Assembly (NCBI GenBank): GCA_947589075.1
Contig: CANQBS010000019.1
Location: 1-39,651 of the forward strand
Length of the DNA stretch: 39,651 nt
Direction of reading: 5' to 3'
Source: an uncultured Acetatifactor sp.
Lineage (GTDB): Bacteria; Bacillota; Clostridia; Lachnospirales; Lachnospiraceae
Below the pieces are notes generated by a model that worked only from the letters and a program-made list of their open reading frames with translations, was not told the origin of the DNA and made no database searches. This document shows positions 27,939 through 36,610 of this stretch, in pieces. The stretch's first letter is position 1. Each line of letters opens with the position of its first letter. The position numbers and the translations under genes are program-made.

Positions 27939-29876
27939 ATGTTGGAAGATTCGAGGAATATAGTGGATGTTTGTGTAGTGGGAGCGGGTCACGCAGGCTG
28001 TGAAGCTGCCCTGGCCTGCGCAAGGCTGGGTCTGGAAACCGTTATTTTTACGGTGAGCATTGACAGCATTGCCCTGATGCCCTGCAATCCCAATATCGGA
28101 GGAACATCCAAGGGACATCTTGTAAGGGAGCTGGATGCCCTTGGGGGAGAAATGGGAAAAAATATCGATAAAACTTTTATTCAGTCTAAAATGCTGAATC
28201 TTTCCAAGGGTCCCGCCGTCCATTCCCTCAGGGCGCAGGCGGATAAGGCAGAATATTCCAGGGCGATGAGAAAGGTTCTGGAAAATCAGGAGCACCTTAC
28301 TATTAAGCAGGCGGAGGTCTGCGAGCTTTTGTGGGAAGAAATTCCTTCGGATCAAAACGAGAGGCCGGATGATTCGGGTTCCGGAAAAAAGAAAATTGTG
28401 GGGATCAAGACCTTTACAGGGATGATCTATGAATGCAGGGCAGTGGTTCTTTGTACCGGCACCTACCTCCGGGCAAGATGCCTGTGCGGGGAATCCATTA
28501 CATATACGGGTCCCAACGGGCTTCAGGCCGCTAATCATCTGACGGATTCCCTGAAAAAGCTTGGCATAGAAATGCGCAGGTTTAAGACCGGTACTCCTGC
28601 CAGAATGGATAAGAGAAGCATTGATTTTTCAAAAATGGAAGAGCAGTTCGGGGATGAAAGGATCGTTCCCTTTTCTTTTTCTACAGATCCTGAAAGCATC
28701 CAGAAAGAGCAGGCATCCTGTTGGCTTACCTATACCAATGAGAGGACCCATGAGATCATTCGCTCCAATCTGGACAGATCCCCGATTTATGCAGGTATTA
28801 TAGAGGGAACCGGTCCCAGGTATTGTCCCTCCATTGAAGATAAGGTTGTGAAATTTGCGGAGAAGGAGAAGCATCAGGTTTTTCTGGAGCCGGAGGGTCT
28901 GCATACCAATGAAATGTATGTGGGAGGAATGTCCTCCTCCCTGCCGGAAGATGTTCAGGTGGCGATGTACCGCACGGTTCCCGGGCTGGAGCACTGTAAG
29001 ATCGTGAGAAACGCCTACGCCATTGAATATGACTGCATCGATGCCAGACAGTTAAAGCCTTCTCTGGAATTCCGCAGGATAGAAGGACTCTTCAGCGGCG
29101 GACAGTTTAACGGAAGCAGCGGTTATGAGGAAGCGGCGGGACAGGGCTTTGTGGCAGGCGTAAACGCGGCTATGTTTTTGCTACACAGGGATCCCCTTAT
29201 CATGGATCGTTCTGAAAGCTATATCGGAGTACTGATCGACGACCTGATCACGAAGGACAACAGGGAGCCTTACCGTATGATGACCTCCAGGGCGGAATAT
29301 CGTCTGCTTTTAAGGCAGGATAACGCGGATTTGAGGCTCAGAAAAAAAGGATATGAGATCGGGCTGGTGACAGAGGAGCAGTATCAGGCTCTTTTGCGCA
29401 AGGAAAAACAGATTAAAGAAGAGACGGAGCGGCTGAAAAATACAAAGGTGGGGGCAAACAGAGAGATTCAAAGCTTTCTGGAGGAGATGGGAAGCACCCC
29501 TTTAAAAACGGCTGCAAGCCTTGCGGAGCTGATCTGCAGACCGGAGCTGGATTATGAAAAGATCGCAGTCATCGACCAGAATCGGAAAACCCTTCCGAGG
29601 GATGTCATCGAGCAGGTGGAGATTGAAATCAAATACGAAGGATATATCTCCCGTCAGTTAAAGCAGGTGGAACAGTTTAAGAAGATGGAAAAAAAGAAGA
29701 TTCCAGAGTCCCTGGATTATGATGAGGTTCCTTCTCTGCGGCTGGAGGCGAGGCAAAAGCTGAAATTGTTCAGACCGGTTTCTGTGGGACAGGCCTCCAG
29801 AATATCGGGAGTGACGCCTGCGGATGTTTCGGTGCTTTTGGTTTTTCTGGAACATTATAAAAGTATGGGAAAATGA
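27939..29876 (+). CDS. mnmG: tRNA modification enzyme MnmG (GidA)
   Basis: The 645-residue FAD protein is MnmE's partner in making the (carboxy)methylaminomethyl group on U34. The FAD-binding motif is [19 protein letters not shown], and signatures [16 protein letters not shown] and [20 protein letters not shown] are intact. I chose the ATG at 27939 with GGAG close upstream; a TTG 24 bp earlier is possible. It is followed after 29 bp by rsmG. Confidence 0.97.
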   Translation: MLEDSRNIVDVCVVGAGHAGCEAALACARLGLETVIFTVSIDSIALMPCNPNIGGTSKGHLVRELDALGGEMGKNIDKTFIQSKMLNLSKGPAVHSLRAQADKAEYSRAMRKVLENQEHLTIKQAEVCELLWEEIPSDQNERPDDSGSGKKKIVGIKTFTGMIYECRAVVLCTGTYLRARCLCGESITYTGPNGLQAANHLTDSLKKLGIEMRRFKTGTPARMDKRSIDFSKMEEQFGDERIVPFSFSTDPESIQKEQASCWLTYTNERTHEIIRSNLDRSPIYAGIIEGTGPRYCPSIEDKVVKFAEKEKHQVFLEPEGLHTNEMYVGGMSSSLPEDVQVAMYRTVPGLEHCKIVRNAYAIEYDCIDARQLKPSLEFRRIEGLFSGGQFNGSSGYEEAAGQGFVAGVNAAMFLLHRDPLIMDRSESYIGVLIDDLITKDNREPYRMMTSRAEYRLLLRQDNADLRLRKKGYEIGLVTEEQYQALLRKEKQIKEETERLKNTKVGANREIQSFLEEMGSTPLKTAASLAELICRPELDYEKIAVIDQNRKTLPRDVIEQVEIEIKYEGYISRQLKQVEQFKKMEKKKIPESLDYDEVPSLRLEARQKLKLFRPVSVGQASRISGVTPADVSVLLVFLEHYKSMGK

Positions 29877-29904
29877 GTTGACAGGAAGAAGTTGACAGGA
29901 AGAA
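29877..29904 (+). repeat. Exact 14-bp duplication carrying the rsmG ribosome binding site
   Basis: GTTGACAGGAAGAA occurs twice head-to-tail between the mnmG stop and the rsmG ATG at 29906. Each copy holds an AGGA core, so the ribosome binding site itself is duplicated. Confidence 0.9.
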
Positions 29905-29905
29905 T

Positions 29906-30640
29906 ATGACCGATAATTTTTATCAGACAGAGCAACTGGAAAAAGATATTCAGGCTCTTGGGGCAGAACTGGAGGATTCCCAGATCCGGCAGCTTTTGAT
30001 CTATTATGAGATGCTGACGGAATGGAATCAGGTGATGAACCTGACTGCAATCACGGAATATGACGAGGTTTTGAAAAAGCATTTCGTTGACAGCCTATCC
30101 CTGGTAAAGGTAATGGATCTGAAAAAATGTGATTCTCTGATAGATGTGGGAACAGGAGCCGGGTTTCCCGGGCTGGTGCTGAAAATTGCCTTTCCTCATT
30201 TGAAGGTGACCTTGCTGGATTCATTGAATAAAAGGATTCAGTTTTTGGATGCTGTGGCGGACAGGCTGAAGCTTGAAGGGGTGGAAACGGTTCACGGAAG
30301 GGCGGAGGATTTTGCCAGACAGGATAAAATTCGGGAAAGCTTTGATCTGTGTGTTTCCCGGGCAGTGGCAAATTTATCCACCTTATCGGAATATTGCCTT
30401 CCTTTTGTAAGGTCGGGAGGCTTTTTCGTCAGTTATAAATCCGGGAAAGCGGAGGATGAGATAAGGGAAGCGGAAGCTGCCATCCGGCTTTTTGGGGGAC
30501 GCATTGAGAAAAAGGAAGAATTTCTCCTTCCGGATTCGGATTTTGCCAGAACATTAATCGTGGTAAAAAAGATCAAGCCTACTCCAAAAAAATTCCCCCG
30601 CAAGGCTGGCTTGCCGGGGAAGGAACCCATACGGGCGTGA
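29906..30640 (+). CDS. rsmG: 16S rRNA (guanine-N7)-methyltransferase RsmG (GidB)
   Basis: The 244-residue enzyme methylates G527 of 16S rRNA (E. coli numbering). The SAM site is LIDVGTGAGFPGLVLKIAFP, with VDSLSLV before it and SRAVANLSTLSEYCLP after. AGGAAGA precedes the ATG. The gene after rsmG in Bacillus (noc) is missing; instead a minus-strand gene converges with only 7 bp between stops. Confidence 0.97.
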   Translation: MTDNFYQTEQLEKDIQALGAELEDSQIRQLLIYYEMLTEWNQVMNLTAITEYDEVLKKHFVDSLSLVKVMDLKKCDSLIDVGTGAGFPGLVLKIAFPHLKVTLLDSLNKRIQFLDAVADRLKLEGVETVHGRAEDFARQDKIRESFDLCVSRAVANLSTLSEYCLPFVRSGGFFVSYKSGKAEDEIREAEAAIRLFGGRIEKKEEFLLPDSDFARTLIVVKKIKPTPKKFPRKAGLPGKEPIRA

Positions 30641-30647
30641 TAAAATT

Positions 30648-31622
30648 TCAGATATTCAAGTATGTTTTTAAGTGTTTAAGGACCATATCCGGCCGCTCCA
30701 GGAGGAGAAGCTGTTTGCTCCTGGCTACGAAGACAGATTCAATGGCGGGATTATAATATTTGTAATTGTCTACAATAGTACGATTGTCTTCTTTGTCGGC
30801 AGCAGCTATAATGAGGATGCTGTTATTGATTTCTTTTAAAGCGTGTATAATGTTAATATTCATATATCGTCCAATATAGCTGCTGTATGAATATTTTGCA
30901 TGATAGCCACCAATATGAGAGGCTTCCACATAAGCAGAAATATAGTTTTCTTCTATTTTTTCAGAATTGTAAAAATATTTTTCTGAAAATTGTTTTGTGA
31001 AATAAGATTTATTGGTGTACAGATTGTAAAGGGAAGTTCCTATGATGGGAAGATTCAATACAAACTTTTGAAGCCGGCTTCTTTTGGATGGAATCTGGCT
31101 TAACTCGTATAAATCCTGAGGATTGACCGCAATGATTTTTTGAATGATGCTGTTGTCATTGTGGCTTGCCATGACTGCCACAGGAAAGCTGTTTCCGCTG
31201 GCCACAAGATTCGTCCTGCGTGAGATGACGTTTTTGATAAAATCTGTGATAAGCTGGACATAAAGATAATTGGTATAAGTCATTTCAGGTTTTTCTGATT
31301 TTCCAAAGCCAAGCAGATCCAGGCAGTATACCTCATGAGTTTTGGAAAGTTCCGAAACTACCTTGCTGTATTCGTAGGAAGAGCTTCCGGGTGTTAGATC
31401 GTGTAACAAAAGGAGCGGTGCGCCGGAACCGGATTTTGTATAATGGATCTTTCCAAAACGCCAGTCATAGACGAGTTCCTTATGATCTGGGGAAGAAAGA
31501 ATATTTTGAAAAACAGCATGGGAAAATTCAAGTTTATTGTATACATATAGGGATGCCGCTGCAAGACCTGTCAGGAAGGTTATAATATTAATTTTATCAT
31601 GAATTTTTGAATCTTTTTTCAT
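30648..31622 (-). CDS. Membrane-anchored alpha/beta-hydrolase-fold protein lacking the usual catalytic His
   Basis: From the ATG at 31622 (GGAGG 5 bp upstream) the product has 324 residues. A hydrophobic segment at about 11-29 should anchor it in the membrane. The hydrolase fold follows: LLLLHDL (oxyanion region, 70-76), CLDLLGFGKSEKPE (100-113), and the elbow ASGNSFPVA with Ser145, where the second Gly of G-x-S-x-G is replaced by Pro at 147. Asp276 is a likely acid. At the catalytic His position the sequence reads SKQLLLLERPD, placing Gln304 there. Activity is therefore doubtful. It diverges from the regulator gene at 31854, with a parS site between. Confidence 0.85.
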   Translation of the reverse strand: MKKDSKIHDKINIITFLTGLAAASLYVYNKLEFSHAVFQNILSSPDHKELVYDWRFGKIHYTKSGSGAPLLLLHDLTPGSSSYEYSKVVSELSKTHEVYCLDLLGFGKSEKPEMTYTNYLYVQLITDFIKNVISRRTNLVASGNSFPVAVMASHNDNSIIQKIIAVNPQDLYELSQIPSKRSRLQKFVLNLPIIGTSLYNLYTNKSYFTKQFSEKYFYNSEKIEENYISAYVEASHIGGYHAKYSYSSYIGRYMNINIIHALKEINNSILIIAAADKEDNRTIVDNYKYYNPAIESVFVARSKQLLLLERPDMVLKHLKTYLNI

Positions 31623-31675
31623 ATTTTCCTCCATCGCGTTTGGTAAACGTAAAAATACCTTTTGACTCTGGTAAT

Positions 31676-31681
31676 ATTATA
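31676..31681 (-). promoter_or_regulatory. Candidate -10 box of the hydrolase gene
   Basis: TATAAT on the minus strand lies 54 bp before the hydrolase start. The -35 region (TTTCAT about 18 bp upstream) is weak. Confidence 0.4.
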
Positions 31682-31761
31682 TCGTATTATGAAAGAAAAT
31701 GAAAGTGAAAAAAAACTAAATTGGAAAATGTAAACGAGTGAACTAACTGTAAAAGAATAAA

Positions 31762-31777
31762 TGTTTCACGTGAAACT
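31762..31777. promoter_or_regulatory. parS: parS site 1
   Basis: TGTTTCACGTGAAACT matches the bacterial parS consensus TGTTTCACGTGAAACA at 15 of 16 positions. It lies between the hydrolase and the LuxR-type regulator, about 1.9 kb from parB. ParB should load here and may affect transcription of both genes. Confidence 0.92.
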
Positions 31778-31853
31778 TTTTTAGAAATTTTAGCGCAATA
31801 TGTTGAAGATAATATTTCCCGAAATTTTAATGTGGTATAAAGAGGTGCTGCAG

Positions 31854-32492
31854 ATGGCAAGAGTTTTGATCATCGATCCCCATCCTGTTACAAAAGAAGG
31901 TATCAAAAAGGTAATCCTTCAACATACAAATCTGGAAATATGCCCGGATGTAACCACTCATGACGAAAGTATGCTTTCTTTGCAGAAAAATAAACCGGAT
32001 CTTATTATTATGGAAATGATACTGAAAAGAACGGATGCCGGAGAATTCATCAGAGAGATCAGGAGTGTCAATAAAAATGTCAAAATTGCCTTGTTTTCTT
32101 CTTGTGATAATGCGAAGGATATTTCCAGATTGATCGATTGTGGGGCAAACGGCTATCTCAGCAAATATTCCTCTGCAGAAGATTTTATAAAAGGAATCAG
32201 TCACATCCTAAAGCAAAAGAAATATATTCAGGAACCCTTTTCAACTAAAGTGCGTTTTGACATGGCCCTGCAGAAAAATGAAAGGGAAAAGTTAAATTCT
32301 CTGACCAAAAGAGAAATGGATATTTTAACCCTGGTTTCTGAAGGATTGTTGAATAAAGAAATTGCCAATGATCTGAATATAACGGAAAGAACGGTGAAAA
32401 ATCATTTATCCAGTATCTTCAAAAAGATAGAAGTTTCGGATCGGACTCAGGCTGCAGTTTTTGCTATAAAGAATCATCTTGTTAAAATATGA
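31854..32492 (+). CDS. LuxR/NarL-type regulator with degenerate receiver domain
   Basis: The 212-residue protein has a receiver-like domain (1-120) and a LuxR-type helix-turn-helix (148-210, TKREMDILTLVSEGLLNKEI then ITERTVKNHLSSIFKK). The phospho-acceptor Asp is Glu54 (DLIIMEMIL), and the paired acidic residues are reduced to Asp8-Pro9. Ser82 and Lys104 remain. It probably cannot be phosphorylated normally and may be permanently in an active-like state. No kinase is adjacent. The ATG at 31854 has GAGGTG at good spacing; a longer frame starts at 31800 but lacks one. It lies between two parS sites. Confidence 0.88.
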   Translation: MARVLIIDPHPVTKEGIKKVILQHTNLEICPDVTTHDESMLSLQKNKPDLIIMEMILKRTDAGEFIREIRSVNKNVKIALFSSCDNAKDISRLIDCGANGYLSKYSSAEDFIKGISHILKQKKYIQEPFSTKVRFDMALQKNEREKLNSLTKREMDILTLVSEGLLNKEIANDLNITERTVKNHLSSIFKKIEVSDRTQAAVFAIKNHLVKI

Positions 32493-32500
32493 AGGATGAA

Positions 32501-32545
32501 GATTTGAAGATTGGTGATTTGAAAATTAATGATCTGAAAATAATT
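32501..32545 (+). repeat. Tandem repeat, 3 copies of 15 bp
   Basis: GATTTGAAGATTGGT, GATTTGAAAATTAAT and GATCTGAAAATAATT follow each other directly after the regulator gene. A weaker copy at 32486 overlaps its stop codon. Confidence 0.8.
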
Positions 32546-32578
32546 GTCGGAAGTTTTTTGCAGTTTTGTTTATGTATA

Positions 32579-32606
32579 AAAAAATGTTTCACATGAAACA
32601 TTTTTT
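32579..32606. promoter_or_regulatory. parS: parS site 2 embedded in a terminator-like hairpin
   Basis: The core TGTTTCACATGAAACA (32585-32600) differs from parS at one base. It is extended by A's on the left and T's on the right into a perfect 13-bp inverted repeat with a 2-base centre. On the plus strand this has the shape of a terminator hairpin ending in six T's for the upstream regulator gene. On either strand it is a probable ParB site, about 300 bp before parA. Confidence 0.85.
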
Positions 32607-32639
32607 GTCAGTTTAGATATGGATATATATTCCTTTCGA

Positions 32640-32648
32640 TGATATAAT
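32640..32648 (+). promoter_or_regulatory. Extended -10 promoter of parA
   Basis: TGATATAAT is an exact extended -10 element (TG, one base, TATAAT). A weak -35 TGGATA lies 17 bp upstream. Transcription would start near 32655, giving a leader of about 260 nt before parA. Confidence 0.6.
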
Positions 32649-32675
32649 GTAATAGGTAATTGAAAAATGACTATC

Positions 32676-32844
32676 CTGAAAACAGGCGGATAAATATTGA
32701 AAAAAACAGGGTCTTTGGACGAAAAAGGAATTTGAAGAAAAATCAGAATCTCGGGACGGAGAAAGTCAATGTAGACAAAAACGGGCTCCAATGTGGTGGC
32801 AAGTCGCCCTTATTTTGTTTATATTGCCTTCCGCCTGTTATCAG
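32676..32844 (+). ncRNA. Candidate structured RNA in the parA leader
   Basis: CTGAAAACAGGCGGA (32676-32690) and TCCGCCTGTTATCAG (32830-32844) are complementary at 14 of 15 positions. They would close a domain of about 140 nt inside the parA leader. Within it GTC-TTTG-GAC and a GGGC/GCCC stem around 32789-32816 can form. No riboswitch or T-box core that I know is present. The 310-bp gap 32607-32916 has no convincing gene. The RNA call is an inference from the long-range pairing. Confidence 0.4.
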
Positions 32845-32916
32845 ATATATTTTGAAAAATGAAATATTCTGTGGAATGGGTATTGGTATAGAAATTATAG
32901 AATAAAAGGAATTGGT

Positions 32917-33678
32917 ATGGGTAAAGCAATTGCAATTGCAAATCAAAAAGGCGGGGTTGGAAAGACGACGACGGCCATAAATCTGGCATCCTGTCTTGCT
33001 GCAAAAGGGAAAAAGGTTATGGTGGTAGACGCTGATCCACAGGGGAATACGACCAGTGGTTTCGGGGTGGAAAAGAATGACCTGGATAATACGATTTATG
33101 AATTGATGATCGGCGAGTGCAGCATCAGGGATTGTCTGATTTCGGATGTTGTGCCGAATGTTTCGCTTGTGCCTTCTAATGTGAATCTCTCAGCTGCTGA
33201 AATAGAATTGATAGGCGTCAATAAGAAGGAATATATTTTAAGGGATGAAGTGGATTATCTGAAGGATCAGTATGAATTTATCATTATTGATTGTCCGCCG
33301 TCTCTGAATATGCTTACGATCAATGCGCTTACTACCGCGGATACGGTGCTTGTTCCAATTCAGTGTGAATATTATGCATTGGAGGGCTTGAGCCAGTTGA
33401 TTCATACGATCAATCTGGTAAAGGAGAGGCTGAATCCTAAGCTGAGAATGGAAGGGGTGGTATTTACGATGTATGATGCCAGAACAAACCTTTCCATGCA
33501 GGTGGTGGAAAACGTAAAGGATAATCTTTCACAATACATATATAAAACCATCATTCCCAGAAATATTCGTCTGGCGGAAGCACCCAGCTATGGGCTTCCC
33601 ATCAATCTGTATGATGCGAAATCTACGGGTGCAGAGGCTTATATGTTATTGGCGGATGAAGTGATCAGAAATGCATGA
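32917..33678 (+). CDS. parA: Chromosome partitioning ATPase ParA (Soj)
   Basis: The 253-residue ATPase has the deviant Walker [15 protein letters not shown], Walker [11 protein letters not shown] and the switch region VVDADPQGN. It works with ParB at parS to segregate origins and regulate DnaA. AAGGA precedes the ATG. parB follows after 22 bp. Confidence 0.97.
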   Translation: MGKAIAIANQKGGVGKTTTAINLASCLAAKGKKVMVVDADPQGNTTSGFGVEKNDLDNTIYELMIGECSIRDCLISDVVPNVSLVPSNVNLSAAEIELIGVNKKEYILRDEVDYLKDQYEFIIIDCPPSLNMLTINALTTADTVLVPIQCEYYALEGLSQLIHTINLVKERLNPKLRMEGVVFTMYDARTNLSMQVVENVKDNLSQYIYKTIIPRNIRLAEAPSYGLPINLYDAKSTGAEAYMLLADEVIRNA

Positions 33679-33700
33679 AACATAAGGAAGGAATTCAGGT

Positions 33701-34594
33701 ATGGCGGCAAGAGGATTGGGAAAAGGCCTTGGAAAGGGTCTGGATACGTTGATTCCCCCTGGCAATCAGGCGGCGGAAAAACAGGAAAAAAAAGAGTTTG
33801 AGAATAAAGATGGTTCTGTTCTTGTAAAGATCACGAAGGTTGAACCGAACAGGGAGCAGCCGAGAAAGAATTTTGATGAGGGATCTTTGCAGGAGCTTGC
33901 GGACTCCATCAGGCAGTTTGGTCTTCTTCAGCCCATTTTGGTGCAGGATAAGAAGAGCCATTATGAAATCATTGCCGGGGAAAGAAGATGGCGTGCCGCA
34001 AAGCTGGCAGGTCTTAAGGAGGTTCCTGTCCTGATCAAGAATTATTCCAGTCAGGAATTAGTGGAGATTTCTCTGATTGAAAATATCCAGAGACAGGATT
34101 TGAATCCAATTGAGGAAGCTCTGGCTTATAAAAGGCTTTTGACGGAATTTGACCTGAAACAGGAAGAGGTGGCGGAAAGGGTTTCCAAGAGCCGTACAGC
34201 AGTTACCAATTCTTTAAGGCTTTTAAAGCTTTCCGGTCAGGTGCAGCAGATGTTGGTGGAGGATAAGATCACAACGGGACACGCCAGGGCTTTGATCATG
34301 GTCGAAGATCCGGAGGAACAGTATTCCATTGCTCAGAAAATATACAATGAGAATCTGAACGTAAGGGATGTGGAAAAGCTGGTGAAAAATCTCCATAAGG
34401 AGGGAAAGCCTTCCAAAAAGGAGAAAAATGCAGCTTTAGAGGCAATTTATCAGGATTTTGGGGAAAAATTAAAAAGAAGGCTGGGAACAAAAGTGACAGT
34501 AACCTCAAAAGGAAAAGGTTCTGGCAAAATCGAGATAGAGTTTTACAGTCATGAGGATCTGGACAGGCTGATGGAGATTTTTGGAAAGGAATAA
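33701..34594 (+). CDS. parB: Chromosome partitioning protein ParB (Spo0J)
   Basis: The 297-residue CTP-dependent clamp begins with the usual MAARGLGKGLGKGLDTLI ParA-interacting tail. The nucleotide-binding box GERRWRAAKLAGL and the adjacent ENIQRQDLNPIEEA are present. The helix-turn-helix LKQEEVAERVSKSRTAVTNS reads parS, and a C-terminal dimer domain ends the protein. Two candidate sites lie at 31762 and 32585. Confidence 0.97.
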   Translation: MAARGLGKGLGKGLDTLIPPGNQAAEKQEKKEFENKDGSVLVKITKVEPNREQPRKNFDEGSLQELADSIRQFGLLQPILVQDKKSHYEIIAGERRWRAAKLAGLKEVPVLIKNYSSQELVEISLIENIQRQDLNPIEEALAYKRLLTEFDLKQEEVAERVSKSRTAVTNSLRLLKLSGQVQQMLVEDKITTGHARALIMVEDPEEQYSIAQKIYNENLNVRDVEKLVKNLHKEGKPSKKEKNAALEAIYQDFGEKLKRRLGTKVTVTSKGKGSGKIEIEFYSHEDLDRLMEIFGKE

Positions 34595-34608
34595 AGAGAG
34601 GAGAACGA

Positions 34609-35145
34609 ATGATAAACGGCGCAGGCAGGTGGATTTCCTTTACATTAACAGGAAGCATTGATATCAATATATTTATGATCGTCATGGGCGTATGTTTGTT
34701 GATATTATTCATTCTGACGATTGTAATGATCGCAAACCTCAGCAGGCTGAAAAAGAGGATAGACCGTTTTACTTCCGGAAGCGACGGCAAAAGTCTGGAA
34801 CAGGATATTATTTCGATCATTGAGGATCATAAATTTTTAAGGATCAATGAAGAACAAAATAATAAGCAGATACAGGAAATATCTGAAAGGCAAAAGAATT
34901 GTTTTCAGAAGATGGGTCTTGTGAAGTATGATGCATTTCATCAGATGGGCGGACAGCTGAGTTTCAGTCTTTGCCTGCTGGATGAAAACGACAATGGTTT
35001 TATTATCAATTCTGTGCATAGTACGGAGGGCTGTTATTCTTATACGAAAGAGGTTAAAGAGGGCGTATGTTCCCTTGATCTGGGGGATGAAGAGGCGGAA
35101 GCCCTGGAAATTGCTTTGAGCAGGACTGAAATAAATAAAATATAG
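34609..35145 (+). CDS. DUF4446 membrane protein
   Basis: The 178-residue protein has one membrane helix (about 20-43), a helical stretch with basic residues (about 45-100), then a globular end (KMGLVKYDAFHQMGGQLSFS onward). It is the DUF4446 protein that often follows parB in Clostridia. Function unknown; placement suggests a link with segregation or the envelope. GAGGAG precedes the ATG. Only 14 bp separate it from serS. Confidence 0.9.
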   Translation: MINGAGRWISFTLTGSIDINIFMIVMGVCLLILFILTIVMIANLSRLKKRIDRFTSGSDGKSLEQDIISIIEDHKFLRINEEQNNKQIQEISERQKNCFQKMGLVKYDAFHQMGGQLSFSLCLLDENDNGFIINSVHSTEGCYSYTKEVKEGVCSLDLGDEEAEALEIALSRTEINKI

Positions 35146-35159
35146 AAAGAGGAAGAAAA

Positions 35160-36437
35160 ATGATCGACATTAAATTTTTACGTGAAAATCCGGAAGCGGT
35201 AAAGGATAATATCAGGAAGAAATTCCAGGATGAGAAGCTGCCCATGGTGGATGAGGTTATCGGGCTGGATGCGGACGCCAGGAAAACGCAGCAGGAAGCT
35301 GATGAACTGCGGGCCAGAAGAAACAAGATTTCCAAAGAGATCGGCAAATTAATGGGGCAGGGCAAAAGGGAAGAAGCGGAGGCTTTAAAGGCAGAAGTGG
35401 CTGCCGGGGCAAAGCGCCTTGCTGAATTGGAAGAAAAGGAAACGGGGCTGCAGGAAAAAATCACAAAAATCATGATGGTAATCCCAAATATCATCGATCC
35501 AAGCGTACCGATTGGAAGGAATGACAGTGAGAATGTAGAGGTTACGAAATATGGAGAGCCTGTGGTTCCGGATTTTGAGATTCCCTATCACACTGAGATC
35601 ATGGAGCGTTTCCATGGAATCGACCTGGACAGCGCAGGAAAGGTAGCAGGCAACGGCTTTTATTATCTGATGGGGGATATTGCCAGACTGCATTCCGCAG
35701 TGATCGCTTATGCCAGGGATTTTATGATCAACAGGGGCTTTACCTATTGCGTACCGCCTTTCATGATCCGCAGCAACGTGGTGACAGGCGTTATGAGCTT
35801 TGCCGAGATGGACGCCATGATGTATAAGATCGAGGGAGAGGATCTGTACCTGATCGGAACCTCCGAACATTCCATGATCGGTAAGTTTATCGATACCATT
35901 ATTCCCGAGGAACAGCTGCCGAAGACACTGACCTCTTATTCTCCCTGTTTCCGCAAGGAAAAAGGCGCCCATGGCATAGAGGAGAGAGGTGTGTACCGGA
36001 TCCATCAGTTTGAAAAGCAGGAAATGATCGTGGTGTGCAAGCCGGAGGATTCTCCCATGTGGTTCGATAAGCTGTGGCAGAATACGGTGGATCTGTTCCG
36101 CTCCATGGATATTCCTGTCAGAACCCTGGAATGCTGTTCCGGCGATCTGGCGGATCTGAAGGTGAAGTCCTATGATGTGGAAGCCTGGTCTCCCAGACAG
36201 AAGAAATATTTTGAGGTCGGAAGCTGCTCCAATCTGGGGGATGCACAGGCCAGAAGGTTAAAGATCCGCATTAATGGGGAAAAAGGGAAATACTTTGCGC
36301 ATACATTAAATAATACAGTGGTTGCGCCTCCCAGAATGCTGATCGCCTTTTTGGAGAACAACCTGCAGGCTGACGGCAGCGTGCGCATTCCTGAAGTGCT
36401 CAGGCCATATATGGGCGGACAGGAATACTTAAAATAG
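35160..36437 (+). CDS. serS: Seryl-tRNA synthetase
   Basis: The 425-residue class II synthetase charges tRNA-Ser. Residues about 30-105 form the coiled-coil tRNA-binding arm. Motif 2 reads PCFRKEKGAHGIEERGVYRI and motif 3 includes NNTVVAPPRMLIAFLE. The GAHG form of motif 2 differs from the GSAGRDTRG of E. coli/Bacillus enzymes and recalls a separate SerS branch; I could not test this. No T-box precedes it; it is read with parA-parB-DUF4446. Confidence 0.96.
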   Translation: MIDIKFLRENPEAVKDNIRKKFQDEKLPMVDEVIGLDADARKTQQEADELRARRNKISKEIGKLMGQGKREEAEALKAEVAAGAKRLAELEEKETGLQEKITKIMMVIPNIIDPSVPIGRNDSENVEVTKYGEPVVPDFEIPYHTEIMERFHGIDLDSAGKVAGNGFYYLMGDIARLHSAVIAYARDFMINRGFTYCVPPFMIRSNVVTGVMSFAEMDAMMYKIEGEDLYLIGTSEHSMIGKFIDTIIPEEQLPKTLTSYSPCFRKEKGAHGIEERGVYRIHQFEKQEMIVVCKPEDSPMWFDKLWQNTVDLFRSMDIPVRTLECCSGDLADLKVKSYDVEAWSPRQKKYFEVGSCSNLGDAQARRLKIRINGEKGKYFAHTLNNTVVAPPRMLIAFLENNLQADGSVRIPEVLRPYMGGQEYLK

Positions 36438-36484
36438 CAGAAACAAGAACAAGAAGATATGTAAAGCAACAGCAGAAAAACAAG

Positions 36485-36572
36485 TTATATAAAAAAACTT
36501 ATGCAAATCAAAAAAGTTATGTAAACCGGAACGGGTTATATAAGCCAAAACAAGTTATGTAAATCAAAAAAG
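36485..36572 (+). repeat. Degenerate tandem repeat, about 5 copies of 14-19 bp (serS-DUF3881 gap)
   Basis: Units of the type TTATGTAAATCAAAAAAG start at 36485, 36499, 36517, 36536 and 36555, with lengths 14, 18, 19, 19 and 18. The 173-bp gap 36438-36610 otherwise shows only the DUF3881 ribosome binding site. Confidence 0.75.
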
Positions 36573-36610
36573 ACAGACTGTGATGGTGCAGCAGAAAGAA
36601 GGTGAAATTT

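Noticed and set aside
30588-30620. Terminator in the end of rsmG
   Set aside because: An imperfect GC hairpin lies inside the coding region and has no T-run.
30641-30647. Missing noc gene as a deletion event
   Set aside because: Many Clostridia lack noc after rsmG; absence here is not evidence of a deletion.
32660-32905. 81-codon frame (TTG start) before parA
   Set aside because: No ribosome binding site, composition unlike a protein, and it overlaps the inverted-repeat leader; better explained as untranslated RNA.
35146-35160. T-box leader for serS
   Set aside because: Only 14 bp separate DUF4446 and serS; no T-box core is present.
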